In this document: positions 20,691-33,400 of the stretch, piece after piece | How positions within the stretch are numbered: position 1 is the stretch's first letter | How the letters are laid out: each line of letters opens with the position of its first letter | Source of the DNA: Chionoecetes opilio | Taxonomy: Eukaryota; Arthropoda; Malacostraca; Decapoda; Majidae | Length of the DNA stretch: 64,000 bases | NCBI GenBank assembly: GCA_016584305.1 | Contig: JACEEZ010023513.1 | Coordinates: 43,704-107,703, forward strand | Direction of reading: 5' to 3' | Notes under the pieces: generated by a model | Seen by the model: the letters and a program-made list of their open reading frames with translations, nothing else | What the model was told of the DNA's origin: nothing | Database searches by the model: none | Made by a program: the position numbers and the translations under genes

Positions 20691-21002
20691 TTTGGTCTGA
20701 CACTTGTTATTAAATAATTTTTGGGTGCTGAATCCAAAAAGACTCAGTTTTTTCTCTATCACGTCAAGTTTTTGAACGTAGGATTTTCGTTTCTTAAAAA
20801 ATATGAAAAATACTGTACATAACAGTAACAGTGCTTATTTTATAAAAAGTTGCAAATGTTAACATACAATGAAAAATGAAAGAAATAGGCATGAATAGAA
20901 TGTTTACTTAACATTATCATGTTTTAGAAAGGATAAGGCTATAATTGTGTGCGGTTAAGGTAAAAATTTACGTTTGTAGCTTTGTCTGGAGTGTTCAACT
21001 TG
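20691..21002. other. No gene seen
   Basis: AT-rich spacer. Confidence 0.5.
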
Positions 21003-22652
21003 AGGACTATCGCGTTTGATGCTCCAACAATAGTCCGGGCCATCATATGACATCCTCTACCCTGGTAACGTTCTTCCATAACCTTCAAATCTTGGTAAAA
21101 TCGTTTCACCTTGCTCTTTCGCTAGCAGCACCAAGTTTTTCCCGGGAAATTTGGGCCCAAGATGGCTATGCAAAAAATGTACTTTAATACTCATGTTCCA
21201 ACCAAGCGCTTTGTAGCTCCCCAAATATTTTCTGAACAATTTCTGTGTAATTACTTGCACGTGTATTTCCAAGAAAGTTTTTGGGAACGTCTTTGAATGA
21301 TAGCCAAGCATTCTTTTCAAGTCTGACATAGTACCGTTGAAATGTTCATCTTTGATGAGCTGTCAAAATTTGTGGACCTTTCAAACACACCGGCCTTGAT
21401 TTTTTCAATTGACAGTCCGGAAATGCCAAGATGATGTACTTCAAACAGTCGCCATCATTGGGACAAATGCTTTAAAAATTTTGTTTAATGAAAACCTAGT
21501 TTTATGTGCAGAGGTGGGAATATTATTTTCTTCCTGTCAACAAGGGGCCCTCATGTACAATGTTAGGATCTCCAGGTTTAAGATCGATCTCGGAGGCCAA
21601 TTCGTCTGAACCCAATGCTTCTCTCGAGCTCTGCTATCCCACATACAGAGAAAGCAGGGATACTTTGTGTATCCACTTTGTTGACCAAAAAGGGAAAGGG
21701 ACACCATTTTAAGGTCAACACAGATGATCCAATTGGTTTTGTCATATTGCAATAACTCAATGACTCTCTTTACATCTCCATATTCTTCACGAAGACAGAC
21801 CGAATGCCCAATAGGGACTGCGCCAAACAATTTCCATTGTGTAGAAGGACACACTTCAAGCTCCGCTTTGAGCTATCAATAAACAATCGCCATTCATTTG
21901 GATTGTAGATTGAAGCCCTAATCCTTCAGTAAACCAGGAATGTTTATGGCAAAACACAAAACCGCTGGCACTTCGAAAGTACTGCAGAAATGTACTTTCT
22001 CTGGTTCGAAAAGTATGATACCTTCATTCCGTTTTTCAAGTATGTTTTTCTCGTTCAGTCCCTTGATGCTAGTATTTCTGAAGCCTTTTTTGGATAGGCC
22101 CAAATCACGTGCTAAATCATTCAACTCGTGCTGATCAAATCCCCTACGAACTAATCCTCGTGAATGTCAAAATCTGCATCATTGCTGTCACTGCGTTCTT
22201 CAACACACTCAGATCTTCTAGAGGAGGTAGTTGTTCGAAAACTGGCACTGGAATTTCAGCTGAATGAGGCATTGGTCTTATAGCTGACGGTAGATTAGGA
22301 TATTTATTTTACTTTTATTTTTTTGTTAAATCCTGATGTTTTCACTAAACAAAAGTAACAGTCTGTGGAATGATCTTTTTGCCTCGCCAAACCATGGGGA
22401 TACCAAATGCCAACTTTTCACGTGTTCCTTTGGTCCACATCCGTAATCTCTCGACACACTGCTTGCACACTTTGTGAGGGGGCCCATAGCTTGTCTTGAT
22501 CACCGAGTTTCACTTTAAAATATGCGAATATGCTTGGGTTTTACAAATACGCTGATGTTCCCTTGACTTGGAATGGTGAAACTACCACATATATAGCAGA
22601 AGGAGTCAGGGTTGTTTAGCATTTACGACGAGACCCTAGCAGGAGCAGACAT
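21003..22652 (-). pseudogene. Multi-copy arthropod gene family (GQQSGYTKYPCFLC), broken copy
   Basis: The copy runs on the minus strand from an ATG at 22,652 with MSAPARVSS. An N-terminal CYICGSF zinc-binding piece and a second Cys pair (KCASSVSRDYG region) follow, then ARDLGLSKKGF and VHFCSTFEVPAVLC. Further on are VPIGHSVCLREEYGDVKRVI, WIICVDLKMVS, GQQSGYTKYPCFLCMWDSRA, NMSIKVHFLHSHLG and KEQGE...RFEGYG...GCHMMA. I recognise the order and motifs as a highly repeated, uncharacterised family in insect and crustacean genomes, probably carried by a DNA transposon. I know of no proven function. Stops and frame changes occur (for example near 21,900 and 22,280), so this copy is dead. Confidence 0.75.
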
Positions 22653-23425
22653 GATCTGAAACAAAAGAAATATATACCTATGTAATAAAACCTAAGCTGG
22701 AAAAGTTACAAGCTTTGAAAAAAAAAAAACAGCATAAAACGAAATAGAAAAATTTCAATGGTATGTTGTTACAAGGTTAAGAGAAAGCCATAACAAACCT
22801 CCTAATTCCCACTATCCTAGCTTTCTGTTTGCAGATATTGATGTACTGACCTATTGGGAGCTGCACACACCTCTCACCGCACTGTCTCAATTGTAACTGC
22901 ACAAACAAGTTGCCACATGCTCTCGATGAGTCAAATCGTAATCAGCTGGCAAGTTTTACTACAGCTCACAAGTGGAATTTTTTCTTATTGGAGGGTAAAA
23001 CTGTGGAGAAAAAACTTGAAAGTGCTAGAAAAAAAACTGACTACAAAATTTGGAAAACAGCTGCCAATCTTAGTCTAAAAAAGCTCAAAAAATCTACTCA
23101 ACAATTTTTTTTTCTTCAAATTGTTTCCCCCAGTGTAATCCTTCCAAAAGTCCCAAGGGTAGAAAAAAAATATCCCAACACCAGGACCTAAATCCCAAGA
23201 TCAGGGAAAAAAAACCCAAGGAGTGGAAATTATCTCATGCGTACAGCGTATTAGCGGGGTGGTGTGGGGGTTTTATCGAGGGCGCCCAAAAGGCTATAGT
23301 GACTCAGTTTGTAGACTGCTACGAATTTTGGGGGGGTTTTTTGTTGCAATTAAATTGCTTTTGGAAAGGCTTCCGCAGTCCTCAGCAGAGCCTTCCCGGG
23401 AAAGCTTGCCGCAACCCAGGGGGAA
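22653..23425. other. No recognised gene
   Basis: A plus-strand stretch at 22,870-23,110 stays open in two frames (Lys-rich, ...KTVEKKLESARKKTDYKIW) but matches nothing I know. Confidence 0.45.
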
Positions 23426-23429
23426 ATAA

Positions 23430-23670
23430 CAGGAAAAATAAGTCAGAGGGTGGAGGAAAGGGGAAAAAGGAAGGAAGAAGGGGGAATCTTCATAAACCAA
23501 GTGGAATTTTCAGCAAAGGTTTGAGCGAAGAGTTCAGTTTTAAATAGATAGACAGGTGGAGCCATCTGGGTTGAAGCATAGGAGGGAAAAATATAGAAAA
23601 AAAAATTGTTAGAATTTATTACTAGATGCCAGAAGTCCCCGAGCCGGGTTTTGATATCAAATCCGCACAT
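23430..23670 (-). mobile_element. Jockey/CR1-type LINE fragment
   Basis: The minus strand gives DFWHLVINSNNFFF and ELFAQTFAENSTW, matching DFWHLANNISNHF and ELFAQTFAKNSILA of the better copy at 48,555-48,788. This is the segment between endonuclease and RT domains. Confidence 0.7.
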
Positions 23671-24826
23671 TCTTGATACAAAAAAGAAAAAAAGAGAAGA
23701 TTCGTCCCCCTGCCCTTATTTGGAGGCCCCGAGCCCTTCCAAGACTACCAAGAAGGGGGATTAAAAAGCCAGTTAAAAAACGTCTCCCGGGGATGCTGTT
23801 TTTAAAAAATTTTAAATATTTGCCCATATCAGGAGGACTTTGCTTTAGGGCATATTAAAAAAAACTCGGCCCAAGGCCGACCCCCCCTAATGTGCGAGTT
23901 GAAAGGGTTTTAGAAATATATAATATAATATATATAATATATTTTATGAAATGGGGGGGGAAGACTGTTATTGTGTCCACTGTGTGTGTGTGCGTAGTGT
24001 GTGCGTGACGCGACCCTGTATTTTTGGCGCTTAAAGGGACGCTTTTGAGGAATTTTTGGCTGGCCGCCAGGGGGCGGGTGGGGCCCAGCAGGCTCTGGAG
24101 CTTGGGGGACGCCAGCCAGGGGCGGTTTGAATATTTTTTTCAGGACAGACGTTCGGGTTTCCCCTCGCGGACCCTCCCAAACACGTGTCCAAAAACCCAA
24201 AAGTGTTCCCCCCCATTTTAAACGTGGGGCCACCCAGAGACATTTTTCTCAGTGGTCCGGTTTAAACCTTTTTAAGGAAGTGGAATATAATAGAATTGCG
24301 AGGAGTTGAGAATTCGTATCGTTTCCGATTATTTCTCCCCCGTCTGTTGTTAAATCTTTAAGGAAAATAAAGAACAAAAATGCAGCTTAGGTATGGCCCC
24401 CCACCTTTTCATTGCATGGTGTAATTGCTCCAAAGGGACTCACCCCCGTATCCTGTACGAACCACCCCCCGAAGTGATGGTAGGGGTTGCCCTAAATAAA
24501 GTAGTATTATTGTGAATAGTATTATATGTAGTATATTTAGTGAAAGTAAAAAAGTCCCCCCCCGGGGTGGGATCCTAAAAGGGAGGGTAACACTGGTGTA
24601 TTCAAAGTGGGGTTCAGGCTTCGAACATTGGTGTCAGTTAGGGTTAAAAGCATGTAGTGAAATTTTTATACATGAGCCCGGGGGTCGGGGACGGGTTGGG
24701 GTAAGAAAATGGGGCCCGGTCAAAAAGCGACGCCGAACGTGGCGGGAAAAATGGTGGGGGTGGGAGGATTCGCGCCCAAACCCCTCCGGGGATCAGGGGG
24801 GGAGGAATGCTAGACACAGTTACTAT
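23671..24826. other. No gene seen; low-quality sequence
   Basis: Only short GC-rich frames with no recognisable domain. Homopolymer-rich style. Confidence 0.5.
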
Positions 24827-26091
24827 AGGCGAATTTTTTTGAGGAAGCCGGGAAGAAGCCGGGTTCTTGCCGGCTTTCTTCGCTTTCGGCCTCCCCGAAG
24901 GCTGACAGTTGCCAGCTTTTTTGTCGGGGCTCGCCCCTCGGCGTCACGCTGAAGCTTAAAAAAAAAACACCAATGACGATTGATTGATTGATTTAATGCC
25001 CAAAAAAATTAAATTGCACAAAATGACAAAATTGTCTTTTTTTCAACTCATTTCAACAACTCTTCCTAAAAAAAACTGAATTAAACCAATGTAGTTTTTC
25101 CACAATTATACCTATAGCTGCTCTCCGTAATAACACTATAGTTGCCATCATTGCCACTGCACTAATGTCCCCAGGCAAAATATTTTTACAAAATTTTAGC
25201 ATCACTATACGATTTGTATGTGCCACTGAAGACGACCCCCCAAGTAGTTTATTTTTGTACATCACACTACATTCTTATGGCACATAAATCTGGGGGGATC
25301 AAAAAATTTCGAAAATATTTGTGCCGGGCGACTAGGCGTGACAATTGACGGGGACTATAGTGTTATCTACGGTCCCTTGTTTTTTCTTTAAAAGGGGGGG
25401 TTTTAAAGTATTCCATGCTTTTGAATGTGTGTTCGTTTGAATTGTGGTTTTACTTGTGTCCTGTTATCTGTAATTACATTATTTCTACACATATTCACTC
25501 TATTACAGTTCCGCCGTCCCGCTTTTTTGGGGGGGCGAAATATTGTCAAGGCGCAAATCCTTAACCTCCTTCATCGCTATTTTTCCTGTTTCGGGTTTTA
25601 ATGCTGCCCTGAAAAATGTTACAGGCAACATTGGTCCTAGTTCCTGAAAACCCATTACAATAAAAAAGTTCTCAAAAGTTTAAAATTTTTATCCTGTCAA
25701 AACAGTCGGAGTATGGTTTTTATCATGTATTAATTTTATAAACTATTTTACTTGAAAGTTTCCATGGGAAGTAGTGACTCGATGTTGCCTGTAACGTGTA
25801 TGGGGGACATTTAAGCTGAAAAATTAGTGAAATACGATAGATGAATGGGGGGGTCTACAGATTTCGACTGATAAATTTCGCAAAAAAAACCCCGCCCCTT
25901 GTTTTTTATCTCTGACGTCAGAAATCGTGACTATGAAGCCGTGAGAACGGGCCCGGGACTCGTTTCCTCCGGCTTCTTAGGGTTGGGCCCCACGGGGAAA
26001 CCGTAAGAAGCCGGCTTTTTAAAAGTCCTCGATTTAACAGAAAAGCAAGCTGTCAAAGCCGGCTTCGCGGCTTCCTCACCAAAATTCGCCT
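24827..26091. mobile_element. Candidate MITE-like element, 24-bp inverted ends
   Basis: AGGCGAATTTTTTTGAGGAA at 24,827-24,846 (continuing GCCG to 24,850) is the inverse of the right end around 26,069-26,091 (GGCTTCCTCACCAAAATTCG). Further inverted words (GAAGCCGG/CCGGCTTC) lie just inside. No coding capacity is seen in 1.26 kb. A target duplication could not be fixed because of sequence quality. Confidence 0.5.
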
Positions 26092-26499
26092 TATGTTGTT
26101 TGATGGATAAAAAGGGTCTCTAAACAAATTTAAAAAAGAAAAACGAGGAGATAGAAGGATGGAAATTGGGGTTTGGACGCGGGAAAATGGAGGGTGAGGG
26201 GAGGCCCTCGCTACACACGGAAATGTGTGGTGCCCTTGAAGGGGGCCTGAACAGAGAGATGGCCCCTACCTTGGCTGTGATCGCAATGTGAGCGCATTGG
26301 CAGAGCCAATGCCGTCCGTGCCTTTAGGACAGCCGCTAACGGAGAACCCCCGGCACCCCTTTTGGTTTCCCGGGGGGGAAACGAAGGAGTGCCAACCAGG
26401 GCCTTTGGGTTGGTACACCGTGGTCTGCGGGGTACAGCAGGTTTGGGGGCGCGGAAGGCCGGCCAGCCATTTCCCCTTTTCTCCGCCCCCCCCAACCAC

Positions 26500-28990
26500 C
26501 CGCTGACTTCGCCCTCATCGCCCCCTTACCCCCGGGGGACGAATTGGGGCCCTTGGAGGGGGAAAACCCGTCGGAGTTTGTGGCAAAGTGCCTGGGAGCC
26601 TTCTTGGCACAGATTGACCCCTTGGCCAACGCTCAAGGTGGGGGGAAACAGAGTGGAGCTCGCAGTTGGGGGCTAGCCTCGGGGGCGCGGTACCGGAAGT
26701 GTTGGCTCACCTGACCACCACCTACAACGAAACTTCGTATTCATGTGTAGTGGGGGGTTTTAAGAAAAAAATTTGGGACACCACCAGCAGGCGGAGGTGT
26801 TTCGCAACCCCCTGAAGGTGCGGGTACGGGGTTTTGGGGGGGCCATTGCCCTAGCTGGCTCAGGAGGGAGACAATTTTTTAACCGCCGTGCCTACCCTAC
26901 CCCCCCGGAAAGATATTAAAGTGCGGGCCTCGCGAGCACTTCGTGGATGCACTACAGGTAGGGACTTCAATTTAAAACGTAAAACAAGCACATCCTTGGA
27001 GTTAGGACGTTACAGGAGTGTGGAAGGGAAACGTTCCCACCACACAGTTTACAAAGGCGCGCTAAGAGGGGGAGCCGGGGTCACCAAGTCTTTGGGGAAA
27101 CCCGGCCCGACGGGGCCGTTTAAGAGAACGCCAGGAGAAAAAGGGCGATCCCGCTGGGTTTTTGGTCGTGTTGGGGGGGGCCCGCCAGCCCCCAGGGGGC
27201 CCCTGTGCCCGGGCGCGTTCACCTGAGCGACCGTCGCCAATGCTTTTCCGCCTTGCTGCCCGGGTTGTGGGCCATATGGCCATTCTTCCTCGGTGCCCCC
27301 GGCCCCCATTAATTGGTGGGGGGTAGAGGGGCACGTGCGGGAAACGATGTGAGGTGGACGAAAGGGGGCCAGAGCCGCCGACATACCTGGGGGCCCCAAA
27401 TAGTGTAGCGCGCCGCTGTATGTGGCCCCTACGGTTCCCCGGGGGAGGGGGCCTGGGTGGGAAACCGTGTAGAATACCGTGGACCGTGACCTGTGGGGTC
27501 ATCGGGCACTGCACGCCACTCAGGGGCCCAGTGGAGGCGTGAATCGGCGTGAGGGGTAGTGAGGAAGTGCTGCCTGTTTATGTCGCCTATATGGAGGACT
27601 TCGCTTCCTGGGCCGGATTTCCTGTCACAGAGTGGGGCGTGGTCAACCTGGGGTTTAGGGGTGCTAAGGGTACGAGGGGAAGAGGGCCCGTTTTCTCACC
27701 GGGGGGCGCTCCGGCCGGGGGTGTATGGCCGAGCGCGTGTGCTCGCCCCCGGGGGCGGAGAGTAGAGTTACCTCTCGTTGCCATGAAAATGGGGGGCGAC
27801 GATGGGTTAGTGAAGCCTTATGACCACCTGAGGGGAGCAGATGGCGTGACGGTGGGGCGGAGCCTCGTAGGGGCCGGGGAAAAAATTTACTGTCCCCTTG
27901 TGGCTAAAGTTTCTGATAGGCTGTATAGTTCCGGCTGGGGCCAGTTTGGGGAAAATTGTGAAGAGGGGATCCTGACAAGGAGCGCGGGGAGGTGAAGTGA
28001 CGGGAACGGGGGGTCCACTGCCGGAGGGCTTGAACGATTTGGGGCAGAGGACGCAGGCACTCTCTTCCTGGCACAAAGAAAAAAGGGGGACACCCTGAGA
28101 GTTACCTGATGATTTTTGCCCAAAAGACCTGGCCGGGGGCCACCTCGTGAAGCACATATCAGACATGAAACACCTCTCCCATCAGGGACGCGCCCCGGGG
28201 GACGCACCAGCCAAACGGGGAGAAATGCAACGGCAGTGATGGAAATTTTGGCGCAAGGGGTATAAAGGGGATAGCCCCGGGTTTCGGGGTGGTGGGTTTT
28301 GGCGAAAAAGGATGGCTCGAGGCGCTTCTGGTTTTGGGCTACCGGCGCTCAACGATGCGCCGTGAAAGACTCCCACCCCTGCCCCCGATTGAGACAATTT
28401 TTATGCTTTTGGCAGGCGCCATGATTCTCCACCCCGGATTTGAAAACCCGGGTATCACCAGTGGGGGGTAGCAGAGGGGGACAAGGCCAAGTCAGCCTTT
28501 TCTTCGGGCAGGGGCTGTGGCATTCACGGTCATGCCTTTCGGTCCGGTCCCCGATTAGGGGCTGCAGGGTCCCCGGGCATCCCAGCTGGAAGGGAATTTG
28601 GGACCAAACGCTCCGTTACCAAGCACCTGTGGCCAAAGTGGGCTATGCTGAGACTGCACGACGGTGTGCTGCAGCAGCGCTGGAGAAAGCCCAAGGGGGC
28701 CCCTGCTATTGGGTGGTGTTGGGCCACGCTCCTTGAGGCAAGAGTTACTCTGAGTTGCATGGAGGACTTACCAGCGGCCACTTAGGGGAGAAAACGACCT
28801 TGAGTAGGTTCAGGCAACGGTTTTATCAGATGAGGCGTGACGTCCAGGAGTGGTGTCGTGCCTGTGAGGTGAACGCCCGTAATGGACCTGTGAGGAGAAC
28901 GCGCTCCCCTCTCCAGCTCTATCAAGTGGGCGCGCCCCTGGAGAGGGTGGCCGTGGATATCCTGGGGCCACTTCCCGTTACCAACCAGCA
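26500..28990 (+). mobile_element. Degraded Ty3/gypsy element: gag, protease, partial RT, integrase start
   Basis: Gag: LGAFLAQIDPLANAQGG and a VLAHLTTTYNE equivalent (26,590-26,740). Protease end: CGVIGHCTPLRGPVEA (~27,490-27,540) and VYVAYMEDFASWAG (27,573-27,615). RT: RDAPRGTHQP-like start (28,165), YRR (28,340), PPIETIFMLLAGA (28,380-28,420), then FTVMPFG (28,523-28,545). The text then jumps to the integrase linker KHLWPKWAMLRLHDGVLQQRW (28,610) and the zinc domain (TSGHLG, CRAC) to 28,990. So part of RT and all RNase H are missing. It is the same family as the element at 1-2.7 kb. A LINE inserted after the integrase motif GPLPVTNQQ. Confidence 0.8.
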
Positions 28991-30465
28991 GTTTCTTTGA
29001 GTTTCATTGAGTTTATTCCCACATATTATATATATATATATATTATTATTATACCGTAATCTAACATACATATAGGTTCAGCGTGGCACGATCTGCCGAG
29101 CCGAGGCTCCATAGCAGAAGTAGTACATTCACACGGCTGATTAACTCAGCACAGACAACACACACAAAACATTATGTTTGGCAATAATATTTACAATTTA
29201 TATAATAAGAACAAATTATATTACAGTAATGGAAGTATTAGTGGAATTAATAGTAAGAGTAGTTAGTTGAAGCAGTAGTAGTAGTAATGGAAGTAGTAGT
29301 ATGAGAGGGTGGTAGTAGTAGTAGTAGTAGTAGTAATAGGACGTAGTAGTGTAGTAGTAATAGTAGTAGAGAAAGTAAGTAGTAGTAGTAGTGTTGGAGA
29401 GTAGTATAAGTAGTAATGGAAGTAGGACGATCGGTAATAGCGGAAGGGGGCGGTAGTGGTAGTAGTATTATTTAGTACTAGTAATAGTAGTAGCAGTAGT
29501 AGTAATAGGAGCGAGTAGTTGTGGTAGTAGGACCGAAAAGAAGTAGTTGCATGAGTAAAAGTGGATAGAATTGAATTTTTTTGCATATGCAAAAAAATAA
29601 AAATTTATTAAAAATAAAAGCGCGGCTATGCCCATTTGGTCACTCACTAAGAAAACGCGAGTATGCCCAATTGGGCGGCCGCCAAATTAAAAAAGGTGGG
29701 CTAATTTTTCGGCCTGTGAAATCTGGCAACTCTACTTTACCTGAGAGTGACCCAGGGGTCACACATAGGCTCAGTGACCCAGTGAATAGCATGGAAGATG
29801 AAGGTGCTGACAGGTCTCTCCTTATCGCGGGCAGAGAGATTAGAGAAGAAGACCCTTGCGGCCTGTTTTCTGTGAACGAGCTGTACCATGGATTCCATAA
29901 ACCTCAATGCTCTTCATCTTGCAAGTACAATCATAGAATAACCACAAGACTTTAGCAAAAAATATATTTTTTTAGCGGTTGCACAAATATATGGCAAATA
30001 CTTTGTTTACACATTTCAGTTTTTAGCTTTTAAGGAATTCTGGAAAAAAGTCCGCGTAAAAAGGGATTTTGTCACACAGGTATCCGCAGTTTAGGGGTTA
30101 AAGGTTCCCCATACTTGGTTTGGACTGAGTCTAAATAATTTAGGGGGGGAATTCCAAAAACTTAGGGCCAAATTTGTTATGCATTTTTGGAAAGGTAGTA
30201 CAAAATTGCGGGCATATTAAATTACATTTTTCCTCGGTGTATGATCATGTTCCTAAATACAAAAAAAATCGTTGCGGTAGACAGAACTTTTTTATACACA
30301 AACCTAACAACAAATTTTTTATGCATATATGGGAATTTCAACAAGTTTTTATTTAAAAACAGGGGCCCATTTGAGTCACATTTACCTTAAAGATATGCCC
30401 CGGGATTTTTTTTAGGCTACAAAGACTTTATGTGACATGATGGCCATGTACATCCCCATTAGACC
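28917..30465. repeat. 1.55-kb segment shared with 36,111-37,668, copy A (poor quality)
   Basis: It contains an 80-bp integrase fragment, a (TA)n tract, a LINE 3' region, an (AGT)n tract (29,222-29,555) and the remnant of a LINE RT C-terminus (30,140-30,400, minus). Copy B is much cleaner over the last 500 bp. The differences are largely alternating words changed to homopolymers. Confidence 0.85.
29222..29555. repeat. (AGT)n-rich trinucleotide tract, copy A
   Basis: TAGTAGTAG repeats with interruptions. The Leu/Thr/Tyr-rich minus-strand frames are repeat artefacts. Confidence 0.93.
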
Positions 30466-33400
30466 TGTCAGAATACAATTTTTCCTATTTTATACCCCCT
30501 GAAAGGGTTCCCAGTTTTTTGCCCGGGAAAAGCCGAAAAAATCAAAACCCTTTTTGAGCTAAAATGTCGGGAATTTTTTCCCTCATGGACCTCAAGATAT
30601 TAAGCCCGCGACAGTAAAAGCGTTTTTTTCCCTTCCCCCAGTTTTTTTTTCACCTGAGAAACTTTGTTAAAAATTTGGGGATAGAACAACAAATTGGGTA
30701 TCAAATAAAGCTTTTTTTTAATATTTTTTCTGAAAAAAAAAAAAAAAAAAAAAACCCCCAAGTAAAAATTCAAGAAAAAAAGAACATCATATCCAAAAAA
30801 AAAAGAAAAATTTTCTAAAAAAATTTTCATATAAATTTTTATAAATATTAAATTTGACACAAAAAAGGGTGACAAAGACTCTAAAAAATTTTCAAGGGCG
30901 GGAAAAAAACTCATTGTTATGTCGAAGGAATTCACAGCATTTTTTCAGATTTTTGCTTTTTGAAGCTATCAAACCCGTCACGGTTGTATCCAAGTTTGAA
31001 AGGTACGTTTTTGCGGGGAATCTGTGGAAATGATTTTTGCGAAATCAGTCATCATCTTGACCCCCGCTCAGCAATGTCTTTCACTTTTTACATTGCGACT
31101 TTTCCAGGGGGCCTGCGTAGTCATCACCCCTTTGGCCAGTCCCCAAAGGGTTTTCAGAAGCCAGTCATATCAAGCCAAGGGGTTTGTCAAGAGAAGATGA
31201 CCTTGGCCCAAACTAGATCACCCCGAGTCGTCTTGGCTGTAACCTGAGGGAAAATAGGTTTCCCTCATTGAAGCTATCTGGCCTCAGTGGCGTGCACGGG
31301 GGTTATAGAACAGTCTAGGAAGGGTTGAGGGTTTCCAGTTTAAAAACAGTTTCTTCATCGTACTCAGTGCTCACCCAAAACATAAAAATATCTTCATAGA
31401 AACAGGTTTTGGCCACCCCCCGGCCTGATGAATGGCTCCGGGGCCCACCCAGTGGTTTCCGCGGGAGGGTGTCCAAGGGGACGATCGTGAAGCTCAGCCA
31501 TCTCACGGTAGTCAGCTCTAGGAGGCTTCTCGACCTCAGGTTTTCCTGTAGATTTCCTTGCACCTTTCTTCTTTTTATTAATCATTTGTCTGAGGGACGG
31601 GGTTTGTGGGGTTGTCTTGGTAAGATCTGTCCAAACGTCCTTGAAGTCTTGAACCAAGGATTTCTGGGCTTTTGCCCTTCCCCAAAACAGATTTCCCATA
31701 CAGCCCCAACCAGACTTTAAAATGTGGTTTTTGCGGGCCCCAGGAGAACCCCTTTCCTGTCAAGTGTTGCTCCAGAAGCTTGGCAGTCCCGTTTGTACTC
31801 CCTGTTGCGGCCTTTGTGTAAAAACACAAGGGCAGGATCACCCAGTAAGCCCCCAGCCCCCGCAAACCATGGTGCTCTGCCTGAGCCGTTCCTGTGAGCT
31901 GTCTTACTGGTACCCCAGTAGCTTCCTTCAGGTATGCAGGTGGTCCGAGACAAGCACACCAGAGTTTGACGTGGTCCCAGGATCATTTCCCGGACATCTC
32001 CAGCTTTTTGCCCCGTGGAGGCGCATACTTGGAGGGCCCCTCGCTAAATGCTGCCATTTACCCCTGGCTGATGTGGTACCTTGTCAGCATCCTTTTTCCG
32101 TCTGTTTTGAGGTTGAGATGACAAACTTGCCCAGGTCAGCTCCACCCCCTTCAATGTAGCAGGACAAAGGCTGTCACTTGATTGTCAGAAAATCCCAGAC
32201 GATCAGGGGTACTGCAGATGTCAAACACCCCAGACCCTCCTGGGAAATGTGAGATACAGGTCTGTGATGTGAACATCCAGGACGAGGTTTTTGGTAATCC
32301 ATGCCCTCGCACCCCCTTTAATGTGGGTTTGGGTCACCCCCGGTAGAACATCAGCAGCAGTCTTCGCTGTGTGGCAAAAAAATTGAAAAAATTTTGTGAA
32401 AAATTCATATCTTGTTCCTCTTTGCTGCAGTCTTGCAGCCCTCTTGTTTTGCGCTGGGACCGTGACCAAATATTTGTCATGACCAGACTGGGGGCCTTTC
32501 TCTTGTCTTTGATCCTGGTAAAAACCTGATGTCCCTTGTCCCTTTCTTTCCCTTGAAGCAGTCTTTTCCCTTCTTTTTCCCGGAGGATTGAAGCCCCTAT
32601 GCGAACGGGCTATCAATTCCAGGAAAAGGCACCCCTTTTTTCCTCCAGGGTCCCTGTTCTACCTTTTTCCCTGTAGATCTCTTGCTTTTTTTGAAGTGTC
32701 ATAAAAAGCTGCGCTCATGTACTGGTCATGGTTTGACCTAGCCCTCTGCCGAAGGGATGATAGCCTCCACTGTTATTTGGCGAGGTCTGATGCTTTGGAT
32801 TCCCTTTTTTTGGAAACTCTGGAGATGGGGGAAGTATGGAAACCTGTCTGTTGGTGGGTAACTGGGGGCCCCCTGAGCTGGATGATGGGTAGCCGATCAG
32901 GAAGGTTTCGAGCAGATCTAGTGCAGGTCGGGGTGACGCTTGTCTCTGGACTGCAGGTGGAGGTTTGAGATGTCAACTTTGCGTCCCCGGAGTCCTTTTT
33001 TATGCCCTAGTGAAAGTTTTTTGGAAGATCTCTGGATTTTTTGGGGGTTTCAACAGTCGCAACAAACAAAAGACCCTTAGATGTATGCTAAAACCATTGG
33101 GAATTGGATAGAGTGAAATAAATTATATTTTGTTAATTTTTTTGAAAATTTTTCTGTAAATATCACAGTAATATTTCCCCAAAAGGGTTTTTATGCATTT
33201 TGATGTTTTAGCAGCATCTAATTACTTGCTTTAACCTGCTTATGCCCATTTTTTGGTGAAAAAATAGGCGGAAAAAAAACATCAAAATGCTCCGAAACTG
33301 GGTTTCAGAAAAAAAGTGTTTAGAAAAGAATGCATGCTTATGAGGCAAAAGGTTCCCGACATTTTGGCTTATAATGGTTTTTAATTTCGACTTTTCCAGG

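Noticed and set aside
31394..32616. Possible coding block of 100-145-codon frames
   Set aside because: No recognisable motif on either strand; could be degraded transposon, but not supportable.
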